Assembly (NCBI RefSeq): GCF_002005105.1
Contig: NZ_MSCV01000036.1
Location: 1 to 64,000 of the forward strand
Length of the DNA stretch: 64,000 nt
Direction: 5' to 3'
Origin: Methylocaldum sp. 14B
GTDB lineage: Bacteria > Pseudomonadota > Gammaproteobacteria > Methylococcales > Methylococcaceae
Shown: in pieces, positions 40,138 through 50,665 of the stretch
Numbering within the stretch: position 1 is the first letter of the stretch
Layout: every line of letters starts with the position of its first letter
Translations under genes and position numbers: made by a program
The notes under the pieces: model-generated
Told to the model about the DNA's origin: nothing
Seen by the model: the letters and a program-made list of their open reading frames with translations, nothing else
Databases searched by the model: none

Positions 40138-40545
40138 TGGCTAGAACGACTTCCGGAGAGCCGCGGATATTTCCGCTCGAGAAGTAACTGCAAAGGGACA
40201 TGCTATTGCATGGTCTCCGGTTTGTCGACCTTGGAGCTTATGGAACCAGATCGATCACGCATGAACAGTGCGGGATTAACGCCGACATACGACAGCAATG
40301 CCTTTGATAACGGAATGGCATGGATTCTCACATAGAGTTCATAGAGGCGGCTGATTCAGCTCGGACGGAAGGGCGCTGCCGCCGGACAAGATAGGCCGGA
40401 AATTGCAGCTATACTTCCGGCTACTGAAAAAAGCAACTCTTCAGGAATAAGAACAACTTGCGGTGAGGACTTCGCTTGTACCGCGCCGCAGCTAGCGCAC
40501 CTTTCATGAAGGTTAGCCATCGACCATCACTTCGGGGGAAAAGGA
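40138..40545. other. Gene-free region between the H4MPT cluster and the secreted-protein array
   Basis: About 410 bp with no supported gene. It must hold two divergent promoters, for the RFAP synthase operon and for the SBBP-repeat gene. I see no strong inverted repeat or recognisable regulator site. GGGGGAAAAGGA right before 40546 is the ribosome site of the next gene. Confidence 0.5.
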
Positions 40546-43058
40546 ATGAGCCTATTTTTGAAAGGTCTGGGACTTGTCTCGGGTTTATTGGCTTGCGCCG
40601 CCTGCATCGCGGCTGATCCGCGGCCGGATGGCAATGAGACGACGAGCGGCAGGGCCGTCGAATCCGCGGCATCGTCGCACCAGGGTCTCGATTCCGGCCT
40701 GATTCTGAGAAGCTACGGAAAGTTGCCCATGGCCTTCGAGAAGAACCATGGCCAAGCCGACGATGCGGTCGACTTCGTCGCGCGGGGAGCCGGCTACCGA
40801 GTGTTATTGATGCATTCGGAAGCGGTCGTCGATTTGGCAGGTAGCCCACTCGAACCTGCACTCGACACACTCCGCATGCGCTTTGTCGGAGCACGCCGGG
40901 ATGCCGCGGTAGCAGGCATCGACCCACTCCCCGGCAAGACCAGCTATTTCAGGGGCTCCGACTCTTCCAGGCATCTCAGCGGCATCGAAAGTTTTGCCCA
41001 GGTCCGCTAGCCGCAATCTATCCTGGCATCGACCTCGTCTATTACGGCAACCAGCGGCATCTGGAATATGACCTGGTTGTCTCGCCGGGCGGCGATCCGG
41101 CACAGATCAGGATCGCTTTTGAAGGTCCCGAGCGTATCGAGATCGATGACGACGGAAATCTGGTGCTTCACACCGGAAGCAGGCAATTGATCTTTCAACG
41201 GCCGTTCGTCTACCAGCTTGCAGAAGGAGAGAAACGAGCGGTCGAAGGACAGTACGTCCGTATGGCAGAAAACCAAGTTGGCTTTAGTGTCGCCGCCTAC
41301 GATACGCGAACACCTCTGGTCATTGACCCGGTGCTGAGCTATTCGACCTACATCGGAGGAACCTCGGACGACGCCGGCACTGCCATTGCCGTTGATGCGG
41401 CAGGGTACGCCTACGTTGCGGGGTATACGTATTCTTCCAACTTTCCGCTCAAGAATCCTTACGACCGGTCGTTGGGCAACAGCGATAGGGATGTCTTCGT
41501 TACCAAGATCGACCCGACGGGATCGGCCCTGGTGTATTCCACCTATCTGGGGGGACGAAACACCTTGGATTGGGCGACGGGTATCGCCGTCGACGAAGCC
41601 GGAAACGCTTACGTCACCGGCCGGACCACCGGCAGCGATTATCCCGTGACAAGCGGCGCCTACCAATCGGGCGTGACGGGCGGAGGCGCATTCGTCACCA
41701 AATTGAACGCAAGCGGCACCGGGCTCGTATATTCGACTTATGTCCTTGGCGCAACCGGCACCCGCATCGCCGTCGACGCCTCTGGCGCCGCTTACCTCAC
41801 CGGCAGCGCCACTCCGGATTTCACTACGACTCCGGACGCCTTTCAGCCGACCAGCGACAACACGGGCGGCACCGACGCCTTTGTCGCCAAGCTCAATCCG
41901 AACGGCACCGGGATGGTTTACGCGACCTTTCTCGGCGGCAACGGCACCGATGCGGGCAAAGGCATCGCCGTCGATGTTAGCGGCGATGCTTATGTCGCGG
42001 GCTCGACGACGTCGGATAACTTTCCTACCACGAATGCTTTGCAGGCAACGCGTCAGGGCAGACAGGACGGTTTCGTAACCAAGCTGAATGCCTCGGGCAC
42101 GGCGCTCGCTTTCTCCACCTACCTCGGCGGTTCCATGGACGACTCGGCGAACGCCATCGCGGTCGATACCCAAGGTAGCGCCTACGTGGCGGGAGAAACC
42201 TACTCCAGCAACTTCCCCGTCAAGAACGCCTTTCAGCCCACCAAGTCCGGGTACCTTCTCACCAACTCGAGCCTGGGTAATGCTTTCGTCGCAAAGCTCT
42301 TGCCGGGGGGAGACGGATTCGCCTATGCGTCGTTTCTCGGGGGCGAAATCTGTACCCGCTATTGCTATTCGGTATTCAACGCCTTCCAGATACGCGGAGA
42401 CGTCGCCTATGGCATAGCCATTGATGATGTGGGGCATGCGTATGTGACGGGACTTGCCAGCACGTACACATTTCCGCTGATCGATTCGCTTCAGCCCGGC
42501 AAACAACAGGACAGTGAAGATTCTCTTTTCGTATCGAAAATCGGCTTGGCCGGGAATGTCCTTCTTTACTCCGCGTTCGTCAGAACCGGCCCCACACCGG
42601 GAGGCGATGTGGATGACGGCCTGCCCTCCGGAGCCGGTAACGCGATTGCCGTCGACAGCACTGGCAACGCCTACGTAGCGACGGAAGACGCTGGCGGTTT
42701 TGAGACGACTACCGGCGCTTTTCAAACGGCGAACAAAGGTGGTGAGGATGCGGTCGTGTTCAAGCTCAGTGCGTCCTCGGTTGGGATGACTCTCAGCTCA
42801 TCGGCGAACCCGGCAAGTTCGCGAACATCGACGACACTGACCGCGACTGTTTCCGACCCGAACCTGGCCGGCAATGTCTTTTTCATGGACGGCTCGTCGC
42901 AATTGGGTAGCGCCCCTCTGAACGGCGGCTCCGCGACTCTCACGACGACGCTGTCGGCCGGGATCCACCGGCTCACCGCCGTGTTCCGCAGCAACCCGAT
43001 CACCGCAGACTCGGCCTTGCTTCACCTGGTCGTCAATACGGGCCTCGTCTGCAACTGA
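40546..43058 (+). pseudogene. SBBP-repeat secreted protein, frameshifted
   Basis: A gene of about 837 codons split by one base. The first part (40546-41010) has an export signal, then LPMAFEKNHGQADDAVDFVARG and LPGKTSYFRGSD, the N-terminal domain that precedes SBBP propeller repeats. It stops at TAG 41008-41010. The next frame continues without loss (AAIYPGIDLVYYGNQRHLEYDLVVSPGGDP). Seven or more beta-propeller repeats follow (YSTYLGG ... IAVDxxGNAYVTG ... FVTKLNASG), then a C-terminal Ig-like domain (about 42780-43050). One missing base near 41009 (TAC to TA) explains the break. It may be a true mutation or a sequencing error. Confidence 0.8.
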
Positions 43059-43085
43059 AGCGATTGAACAGGAACGGGAGAAACC

Positions 43086-45407
43086 ATGTCTCGCCTCATC
43101 TATCGTATGGTGTTCTGGCTCGCCGCTGCGGTGCCCCTGACGGCGGTCGCCGGCAAAAACATCGCCCCCACTGTCAGCCTCACCGCACCGCTCAATAGCG
43201 CGAGCTTCACTGCCCCGGCCACGATCACACTGTCGGCCACCGCCACCGCCACCGCCACCGACGGCAGCATCGCCAAGGTCGACTTCTATCAAGGCACGAC
43301 GCTGATCGGCACGGCTACCGGCACGCCCTACACATACGCGTGGTCCAATGTACCCGCAGCCAGCTATACGCTTAGGGTCATAGCCACCGATAACCTGGGT
43401 GCTTCCGCTATCTCCGAGCCGGTCGTCATCACTGTCAACCGGCCGCCACTAGTGGCGCTTACCGCGCCGGCCTACTGCGGCGCATTCGACATCTCGACCG
43501 GCCTCGACCTGAACGCCGACGCCGTAGACCCCGACGGCCACGTGGTCCGGGTCGACTACTATGCGGATGACGTCCTCGTGGGCTCGGTCGACAACCCCTC
43601 ATCTTATCTGGAGGCCGGCAACGCCTACTGGTTTCATTGGGCCGGCATGTCCGCCGGCACTTATACCCTCACTGCCCGTGCCATAGACAACCGCGGCGCG
43701 GTCGCGACCTCCGAACCGGTCATCCTCACCATTGCCCCGGCCAATCAGCCGCCATCGGCATACCTCACTGCCCCGGCGAATGGCGCGGTTTTCGGGACCA
43801 CCGAACCAATCTCCGTCTCGGCGGAAGCCCAGGACAGCGACGGCAGCATCGCCAAGGTGGAGTTCTACCGTGGTACAACGCTCATCGGCACCGACACCGC
43901 GCCACCTTACTCTGCCATCTGGAGCGGCGCCAAATCGGCCGGGCAATATGCATTGTCGGCCCGCGCTACCGATAACCGCGGGGCGCTGACCGTATCGGCG
44001 GTCGTGTCCATTACCGTCAGCGCCAACGCGCCGCCTACCGTCAGCCTCACCTCCCCAGCCAACGGCGCGAGTTTCACCGCACCAGCTACGATTAATCTCG
44101 CTGCCAACGCCGCCGACTCCGACGGCAGCATTGCACAGGTCGAGTTTTTCAGCGGCTCGACCTGGCTTGCCACGGTCACCACTGGACCCTATGCCTACAC
44201 TTGGTCCGATGTGCCTGCCGGGAGCTACTCCCTGACAGCAAAAGCCACGGACAACCTCGGCGCGACGGCTACTTCCGCGGCGGCAAGCATCACGGTAGCC
44301 GCCCCACCGCCCAACACCCCGCCCACGGTGAGCCTCACCAGCCCCGCGGCGGGCGCCAGCTTCCAGGCACCGGCGACGATCACTCTCAACGCCAGCGCCG
44401 CCGACGTTGACGGCAACATCGCCAAGGTCGACTTCTACCAGGGTACGACGATCCTAAGCACAGCCACCAGCGCGCCTTACACGTTCAACTGGACCAATGT
44501 CGCTGCGGGCAGCTATACCCTTACCGCCGTGGCCACCGACAACCTGGGCGCAAGCACGACCTCGGCACCGGTGAGCATACTGGTGAATGCGCTCGGGCTC
44601 ACTATCATGAGCCCCGCCGACGGCGCCACTGTTGCGGGAGATCACGTGACGGTGAGCGGCCGATTCCTCGCGCCCCTCCATTCCGGCATCAGCGTCAATG
44701 GCGTAGTAGCCACCCTTGTGGACGGTGATTTCTACGCCTATGACGTGCCGATTGCCACGGAGACTCAAACCCTCACCGCGACGTTAACGACGCTCGACGG
44801 ACAGACGGTCAGCCAGTCGATCTCGGTCGCCGGCGCACCGGCGCCGGGCGTACTGATACATGCCGAGCCGCAGAGCGGCCTGTCGCCGCTCAAGGTGGAT
44901 TTCAGCGTGACGAACAACACGGCGAGCCCGGTGCAGAAGGTGGAGGTCGATTGGGATGGAAACGGCACCATCGATTTCACCGCGAGCGTGAACTTCAACC
45001 TTACATATTCGACGCCGTGGACCTATCGGACGGCCGTCAAAGTGACATTGGAGGATGGTTCGGTCTTCACCCAGAGCTTCCCGATCGTGGTGCAGGATCC
45101 GGAGCAAATGGATCAAATGTTCCAGTCCCTGTGGACCGGCATGAACAGCGCCCTGATCGCCGGGGACAAGATAACGGCGCTGAACTATCTGAGTCCTCCG
45201 GCGCGAGCGAAGTACGGACCGGTGTTTGATGTGCTTATGCCGCATATGGCCGAAATCATCGGCAGCTATACCGAGCCCCAGTTAGGAAGCTATGCCGAAG
45301 GCATGGCTGAGTACGCGATCGGCCGCACGATCGATGGCGTGAACCACGTCTTCCTGATCTATTTCCTGCAAGATCCCAGCGGGATCTGGCGCCTGGATTC
45401 CATGTGA
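43086..45407 (+). CDS. Secreted protein with tandem bacterial Ig-like domains
   Basis: A 773-residue protein. It has a signal peptide (about 1-22), then five Ig-like domains of the Big_7 type (each about 90 residues, pattern PPTVSLTSPANGASF ... KVDFYQGTTLIGT ... YTYTWSNVPAGSYTLTAKATDN), a further domain from about residue 500, a PKD-like segment (AEPQSGLSPLKVDFSVTNN), and a C-terminal alpha/beta domain after residue 670 ending YFLQDPSGIWRLDSM. It is probably a surface or extracellular adhesive or scaffold protein. Its C-terminal tail is echoed at the end of the truncated gene at 46111-46515, evidence of local duplication. Confidence 0.82.
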   Translation: MSRLIYRMVFWLAAAVPLTAVAGKNIAPTVSLTAPLNSASFTAPATITLSATATATATDGSIAKVDFYQGTTLIGTATGTPYTYAWSNVPAASYTLRVIATDNLGASAISEPVVITVNRPPLVALTAPAYCGAFDISTGLDLNADAVDPDGHVVRVDYYADDVLVGSVDNPSSYLEAGNAYWFHWAGMSAGTYTLTARAIDNRGAVATSEPVILTIAPANQPPSAYLTAPANGAVFGTTEPISVSAEAQDSDGSIAKVEFYRGTTLIGTDTAPPYSAIWSGAKSAGQYALSARATDNRGALTVSAVVSITVSANAPPTVSLTSPANGASFTAPATINLAANAADSDGSIAQVEFFSGSTWLATVTTGPYAYTWSDVPAGSYSLTAKATDNLGATATSAAASITVAAPPPNTPPTVSLTSPAAGASFQAPATITLNASAADVDGNIAKVDFYQGTTILSTATSAPYTFNWTNVAAGSYTLTAVATDNLGASTTSAPVSILVNALGLTIMSPADGATVAGDHVTVSGRFLAPLHSGISVNGVVATLVDGDFYAYDVPIATETQTLTATLTTLDGQTVSQSISVAGAPAPGVLIHAEPQSGLSPLKVDFSVTNNTASPVQKVEVDWDGNGTIDFTASVNFNLTYSTPWTYRTAVKVTLEDGSVFTQSFPIVVQDPEQMDQMFQSLWTGMNSALIAGDKITALNYLSPPARAKYGPVFDVLMPHMAEIIGSYTEPQLGSYAEGMAEYAIGRTIDGVNHVFLIYFLQDPSGIWRLDSM

Positions 45408-45418
45408 GGTAAAGCCCG

Positions 45419-46114
45419 ATGAAAACCCTTTTCATGACCTGTCGCTTGCTTCTTGTCCTCACGTCGCTATCACTGCCGGCCTGCGCCAAGACCTATTCGG
45501 CCAAGCCGATTACCGCAACCGTGGTCGACGCCGAGACTTGGGAGCCGCTCGAAGGCGTTAATGTCGTGGCGGAGTGGATATTGCACTATCCCACTTGGCG
45601 GAGTGATGGCTCCCTGGAAGTTGCCGAAGCGGTGACCGATAAAAAAGGGCAGTTTCATATTCCCGGCTGGGGACCGAAAGCGGTTCCCAGTCATTTGCCG
45701 CATGGCACGAGACTGGGAAATATAGACCCAGGGCTTTACTTTTTTAAGAGTGGCTATCGGGTTCGCGCCCTAGACAACAGTCGTCGGCAGCCGGAACGGC
45801 TTCTGCCCAGGAACGACATCCCCGTGCGCTATTCCGACTGGGATGGCAAGCTCATCTGGCTGGAGAAGTTCAAGGGCAGCCTGCAAGACTACGCGAGCAT
45901 GGTCAAGTCCGCTTCCGGTTTTCATTTCCAGGACTGCAAATGGGTGAAGTTCAGGCGGTGGCTGATGGCGATGTTCCGGGAAGCGGACAGGCTGAATGCG
46001 GCCGGAGTGAGCGGAGTGCGCAACAGCACCATCGATTACCGATGGTGGTCCTCAAGACGCGATAAGAACGAATGTGGCCGCTTGGAAGAAATCTTCTCGG
46101 AATATCTGAAATGA
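45419..46114 (+). CDS. Lipoprotein A1 with carboxypeptidase-regulatory-like domain
   Basis: A 231-residue lipoprotein. Lipobox SLPAC (Cys22), then a carboxypeptidase-regulatory-like beta-sandwich (TATVVDAETWEPLEGVNVVAEW ... EAVTDKKGQFHIPGWG), then a helical C-terminus ending FSEYLK. It is one of four paralogues (A1-A4). A1 and A4 are close to 90% identical in DNA over their first 150 bases by eye. It overlaps the next gene by ATGA, an arrangement kept at the A-B junctions. Its function is unknown; the A-B pairing suggests a partner or immunity-like role for the secreted hydrolase. Confidence 0.78.
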   Translation: MKTLFMTCRLLLVLTSLSLPACAKTYSAKPITATVVDAETWEPLEGVNVVAEWILHYPTWRSDGSLEVAEAVTDKKGQFHIPGWGPKAVPSHLPHGTRLGNIDPGLYFFKSGYRVRALDNSRRQPERLLPRNDIPVRYSDWDGKLIWLEKFKGSLQDYASMVKSASGFHFQDCKWVKFRRWLMAMFREADRLNAAGVSGVRNSTIDYRWWSSRRDKNECGRLEEIFSEYLK

Positions 46115-46515
46115 AACGGCAGACGATACCCGCTTTGGCCTTGGCGGCGCTGGTGAATGCTTGGCAGACACACGCGTATGAGATTCCGGCCCACGGCGAA
46201 TTGTCGAGCGCAGCATCCGACAAATCCATGCTGGCCGACCAGTCCGTACTGCGGAATCTTGGGCTTGACGCCACCCAGAAATTTCCCGCGACCCAAGGTG
46301 ACGATTCGGAGGAGTTCGTGAATTGTAAGCACGGTGAATCTTATCTGATAGGGGAACTCATCGCCTGTGGCGCCCAGTTCGAGGACGTGCCGAACGACCG
46401 CAGTACGAACCACTTCTTCGATCCGGCTCATAAATCAACGCTTTTTCCGGATGGCGCGCCGCTCACCGTTCTGCCATTTCCTACGGGGAGAGGATGGCGT
46501 TTGGATTTCATGTGA
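46111..46515 (+). pseudogene. Truncated hydrolase B1 (N-terminal part only)
   Basis: A 134-residue frame with a signal peptide and the family start YEIPAH (about 23-28), then LGLDATQKFPATQ, GAQFEDVPNDRSTNHFFDPAHKS, matching the first 110 residues of the long B2 hydrolase. It then switches to GRGWRLDFM, the tail found at the end of the Ig-domain protein. The catalytic C-terminal region is missing. This is best read as a deletion chimera. Confidence 0.65.
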
Positions 46516-46524
46516 GGACTGGTC

Positions 46525-47373
46525 ATGAAAAATTTCCTGCTTCCCATCTTGACTGCGCTGCTGTTGCCCCTGCAGGCCTGCGCGACGAAATACTCGGCGG
46601 AGCCTATTCAGGCGCGGGTGGTCGACGCCGAAACGAAACAGCCGCTAGAAGACGTGAACGTGGTGGCGAACTGGCAACTGGAAGGGGGCCTTGAAGGCGG
46701 CACCAACCTGGGACAGATGATGGTAATGGAAACCGTCACGGATAGTGCCGGGCAATTCAGTTTCCCGGCCTGGGGGCCGAAGGCGATACCGAGCGGATAT
46801 CCGTTGGAGTACCAGAACGCCCGGTTGAAAGATACGGATCCCCAATTGCTGTTGTTCAAAAGCGGCTATAAGTATCTAGCCCTCTATAACCGCAAGACAG
46901 CGGAGCAAATGCGCGGCAAAGGGCCTTCCGTCAGAACGTCCGATTGGAACGGGAAGACTATCGAGATGCGAAAGTTTAAGGGAAATCTTGAAGAATACGC
47001 GGGAGAGCTTTCTTATCTAAATATCCTCTTGGAGAATGTGGCGGTTCTTTATCCTACAGAGCTTCCTCAGAACCCCTGCAAATGGAAAAGAATTCCATTG
47101 GTGATACTGGCTACTGGCAAGCAAAATGAAGTCTTTAAGGCTAACCATATCCGTTTCCGGACTTTGGGGTTATATGACCGGTTGCTTTCGAACGAAAAGT
47201 ACTATTCAGAAAAAGGGTGCGGATCGGTCAAGGCATTTTTCAGGGAGTATGAAAAATGGAGCTCAAATGGCGAATTTTTTCGAACCGGCACACTAACGGC
47301 CTACATATCCTGGATGGGACTTTATGAAACTTGGGCTTGCTGCCCCTACGGGCAAGATTTCCTCGATGAATGA
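46525..47373 (+). CDS. Lipoprotein A2 with read-through C-terminal extension
   Basis: A 282-residue lipoprotein of the A family. Lipobox LQAC (Cys19), VVDAETKQPLEDVNVVANW, ETVTDSAGQFSFPAWGPKA, and the family end SVKAFFREYEK at about residue 243. In A1, A3 and A4 the frame ends here at ATGA, which also starts the B gene. In A2 the corresponding sequence is ATGG (47256-47259), so the stop is lost and about 38 unrelated residues are added. The extension contains two adjacent Cys residues. A vestigial B start occupies the other frame. Confidence 0.75.
   Translation: MKNFLLPILTALLLPLQACATKYSAEPIQARVVDAETKQPLEDVNVVANWQLEGGLEGGTNLGQMMVMETVTDSAGQFSFPAWGPKAIPSGYPLEYQNARLKDTDPQLLLFKSGYKYLALYNRKTAEQMRGKGPSVRTSDWNGKTIEMRKFKGNLEEYAGELSYLNILLENVAVLYPTELPQNPCKWKRIPLVILATGKQNEVFKANHIRFRTLGLYDRLLSNEKYYSEKGCGSVKAFFREYEKWSSNGEFFRTGTLTAYISWMGLYETWACCPYGQDFLDE
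47256..47327 (+). pseudogene. Vestigial B-type start after lipoprotein A2
   Basis: At the position where other A genes end in ATGA, an ATG opens a 23-codon frame (MELKWRIFS...) that stops at once. Its position, not its sequence, identifies it as the remains of a B gene. Confidence 0.3.
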
Positions 47374-47382
47374 GATAGCAAA

Positions 47383-48063
47383 ATGAGCAAGTTCCGATTC
47401 CTGTTACTGGCGTTCGTGCTGATTTCTTTGCTGGGCTGCGGCGCGCCTTTCTACATCGCCGACCCGATCGAGGCGCGGGTGGTGGATGCCGAGACGAATC
47501 AGCCACTGGAAGGCGCGAACGTGGTAGCGAACTGGCAATTGGTGGTCGGCAGCCTCGATGGTGAGCGTGATAGAGGCCAGCTCGAAGTAAAGGAAACCGT
47601 CACGGACCAGGCCGGCCGCTTCCACTTCGAAGGCTTCACTAAGCTCAATCCGATGCTGTACGAACTGCGCGATCAAGACCCTCGAATCATCATCTTCAAG
47701 CCGGGCTACGAGTGGAAGATGATCACAAACAACTATCCAGGGGCTGGGACGAAAACGCCAGGCATTCATCGCAAATCGTGGGTGAGCGGGCGAACTATAA
47801 AGTTAGCGAAAGCGGATCCCGTTGTTACTCACACAATGATCAAGATTTTCTACGGTGGATTGTATTCATATTTGGTAGATATTGTGGAAGATTGCGAGTG
47901 GAAAAAAATACCGCTCATGATCTTGGCCATGGATGCTGAAAAAAAACGCCTCAAGGCAATTGATCCACAGGCCGATATTGAAGTTTGGTCAATTGGTCTC
48001 CTTGATCAATATAAAGGAAGATGCGGATCGGCGGAGGAGTTTTTCAAGGAGTATGCCAAATGA
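47383..48063 (+). CDS. Lipoprotein A3
   Basis: A 226-residue lipoprotein of the A family: lipobox LLGC (Cys19), EARVVDAETNQPLEGANVVANW, ETVTDQAGRFHFEG, a central HRKSWVSGRTIKLAK and the C-terminal CEWKKIPLMILAMDAEKKRLKAI ... CGSAEEFFKEYAK. It is the copy coupled (ATGA) to the longest hydrolase, B2. Codon use becomes AT-richer toward its 3' half. Function unknown. Confidence 0.78.
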   Translation: MSKFRFLLLAFVLISLLGCGAPFYIADPIEARVVDAETNQPLEGANVVANWQLVVGSLDGERDRGQLEVKETVTDQAGRFHFEGFTKLNPMLYELRDQDPRIIIFKPGYEWKMITNNYPGAGTKTPGIHRKSWVSGRTIKLAKADPVVTHTMIKIFYGGLYSYLVDIVEDCEWKKIPLMILAMDAEKKRLKAIDPQADIEVWSIGLLDQYKGRCGSAEEFFKEYAK

Positions 48064-50277
48064 CAATAAAATCGTTCTTCTTTATATTTATAGCCGCTAT
48101 ATTGGCATGGGTGATTCCGGCCTGTGGATACGAAGTAGGGACGCATACGACAATGGCAGCTTATGCAGCACAAGATTCGATTCTAAGCAAACTTTCGACG
48201 CTAAAACAGCTTGGGCTGAAAGGCGTAGACCTCTACGATGAGAGCCAAAAATTCCCTAATTCAGACACGTTGTTAGGCTTTGGCGTTAGCAACCTGATGA
48301 CCATTAGCGCACTGATACAGCATGGTGCCGCTTTCGAAGACAATCGCCGCGATATCCAGGCGCTCTATCACTTTTAATCCAGTAAATGGGCAAGGCTTGA
48401 CGGTGGACGGCTGGATGCCGGGTGCGCCCTCTCCGAATTGGGCGTTGGAGGATATCCAGGATTTCAGCACGGACCAGCCGTTTTCTTACAAGAAAGGGCG
48501 GCAGTATTTTTATAACGCGCTGACCAAGCCTGACAAGGCGGAGCGGGGCAAGAACTGGGGCTTGACCTTCCAGACGCTGGGGCACGTTATCCACCATTTA
48601 CAGCACATGGCCCAACCCCAGCATGTGCGCAACGAACCGCATTGCGATGGACTGATTTGCGCATTTCCCGGCTATTTCCTGGGCCTGTGGAATCCAAGCC
48701 TCTACGAGAAGTGGACGCTGAGAAATCCCCCGGCCAATATGTGGTTCACCACTTATGCTCCGGTATATTCCGCCGACGATACCGGCAATTTCACCACGCC
48801 GCGCCAGTTCTGGACAACTACTGAAGGAAACGGCACTAGGGGAAACGGCATCGCCGAATACACTAATCGAGGATTTTTTTCCTCCGGGACGCTTTTCAGC
48901 TCGGAGGCACTTCCTTCTCCGACATTGTCTTCCTTGATGAAGGGACAGCCCCTTGATGTCGTAACTGTGTGCGCAGAGGCCGAGGCGCAAGGGCGGCCTC
49001 CTTGCCCTCCCGCCATCTCGGGTGAGATTACCTTCTTTGCAAACACGGTCACAGATAGTCTCCGGCCCAGCGAAACCAGGGACAATCCACGGGCAGCGAG
49101 CTATTCGCTATTCGATCCAGAACTAGAAAAGAAAGGAGTGGCTCCTGTCTTTGCGCTGAACCGCTTTGACTTGGATTCTGCCCACGAGTTCCTCATCCCC
49201 CGCGCTGTCGCCTATTCCGCCGGCCTGATCAACTACTTCTTCCGCGGCAAGATGGAAATCTCCCTATCCGACGAGGGCGTCTACGGCGTCGTGGATCACT
49301 CGGTCGAGAAAGCGAAGAACACGGACGGCTTCCGCAAGATCAAGCTTAAGTTGAGAAACGTCACGCCCGCCGTCACTGGAGTGGAACCCATGGGAGCGCC
49401 GGGCAAGCTCCAGGCCGTGGCCAAGTTTCACCGCAACAGCTGCTATCAGCCGGACCTGTCGGGGGAATACGGCGCCGAGGATGAAAATAATGCCAGGATT
49501 AACGACTGGAAACAGTGCCGCTCGGAGAACGAAGACATCGTCGTCTCGGAGGAGACCGACGTGCCCGCCGGCATCAATGCCGACGCGCAGCCGGTTACGT
49601 TCCTCTTCCCGACTCCCATCCCCATCAACGCCACGGACCTCTACCTGCAAGTCGTCTATCGCGGCCCGTTAGGGCAGGAGGAAGACGCGGTGGCGGTCGC
49701 CACCAAGGACATCGCCGAACCCGACTTCCAAATCGGCAGTTACAATACCATGGAGCAATATTTATGGGGAGGGTTGCCTTTTGGGTTATACCCTTTCAAG
49801 CAGTACTATTGTGACCAGATCCTCAAGGTCGATTATGATACCTGCAAGTACCGGTATCGATTCTCCGCTTACTTTCGTTTTGTACCCCCGACGAATTTCG
49901 ATCCCGCCAACCCGGTTGAGACGTATGCCGCGACGGCAGCGATCGAAGGCGTTCTGGTGAGCCGGTATGGACGGCTCGCGGTGCTGACCGACCCAGGGTC
50001 TTTTTCCGCCTATTGGATGAAAATCTTTCCGGAAGGGTATCCGGCAGGGTCCACTCCGGATCTCAGTTCAGAACCCTCTCTTCATACGTATACATACACT
50101 GCGACAATCAACCAACTCGATCCGGAAACCAATACTATGGATTCCACCCCGTACCGCGAGAAACGGGGAATCTATGGCGCTCAGGCTATATACGAAACAT
50201 TAAGCGACACTAACCTCTCCGAACCCCCACCGCTAATAAACCCGCTCGATCCCGTGCCTGCGCGGGTAAATTATTGA
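48060..50277 (+). pseudogene. Secreted zinc-dependent phospholipase C/S1-P1-like hydrolase B2, frameshifted
   Basis: The longest B gene, about 738 codons. The first part (48060-48377) has a signal peptide, then YEVGTHTTMA and GAAFEDNRRDIQALYHF. It stops at TAA 48375-48377 in cacttttaatcc. The next frame continues FNPVNGQGLTVDGW, GRQYFYNALTKP, and the His-rich helix FQTLGHVIHHLQHMAQPQHVRNE, which with the N-terminal His resembles the metal site of phospholipase C/S1-P1 enzymes. A long C-terminal beta-rich part runs to 50277. Either one T is extra or two are missing. Confidence 0.7.
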
Positions 50278-50296
50278 TCCATGCGGGATCCCATTC

Positions 50297-50665
50297 ATGA
50301 AACCCGGACTCGAGCCGCCCCTGATTACCCTGGTGCTCGCGCTACTCCCGCTATTCCACGACGCTGCCGGACGTGAAAATCGCAAATCCGGAAAAGCATT
50401 TTGCCGAGAAAAGCAGGTCGAGAAAGAGTTCGAGGCGAAGCGGAAAGCCCTGTATACAATCCAGAATGCCCTGCAAACCCTCAAGAACACCCAGCCCAAC
50501 CAATACGTTGCCGATTATCAAAATTATCTGAAGAGCTTGGAGCGGCTCGCGCACGGAAAACGGGGCCAAAAAGATAAAGGGGGCAGACCCCTTTGTAAAT
50601 TCGCGCGCGAGTACTTCTACCAGGCGCTCACCTCGCCGCCGTTGCCGGACCGGGAGGACAACTGA
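50297..50665 (+). pseudogene. Short secreted frame ending in a B-type fragment
   Basis: A 122-residue frame with a signal-like N-terminus (about 5-24), a charged coiled-coil-like middle (EKEFEAKRKALYTIQNALQTLKNT), and the end KFAREYFYQALTSPPLPDREDN. The end resembles KGRQYFYNALTKP in hydrolase B2. Past the TGA the same frame reads KLFQTSGGIRQ, similar to TFQTLGHVIH of B2, so the stop replaces the Trp codon in NW. It looks like a B-gene fragment fused to another start, just upstream of A4. Confidence 0.55.

Noticed and set aside
40421-40927. 168-residue minus-strand frame before the SBBP gene
   Set aside because: Arg/Pro-rich shadow without start context; most of it is antisense to the signal peptide and N-terminus of the SBBP gene.
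41007-42725. 572-residue minus-strand frame opposite the SBBP gene
   Set aside because: It lies entirely antisense to the repeat gene, is periodic in the same way and resembles no known protein.
43086-45407. Tandem Ig domains considered as a giant RTX or phage tail adhesin
   Set aside because: There are no calcium-binding nonapeptide repeats and no secretion or phage genes nearby; only a general secreted Ig-repeat protein is supported.
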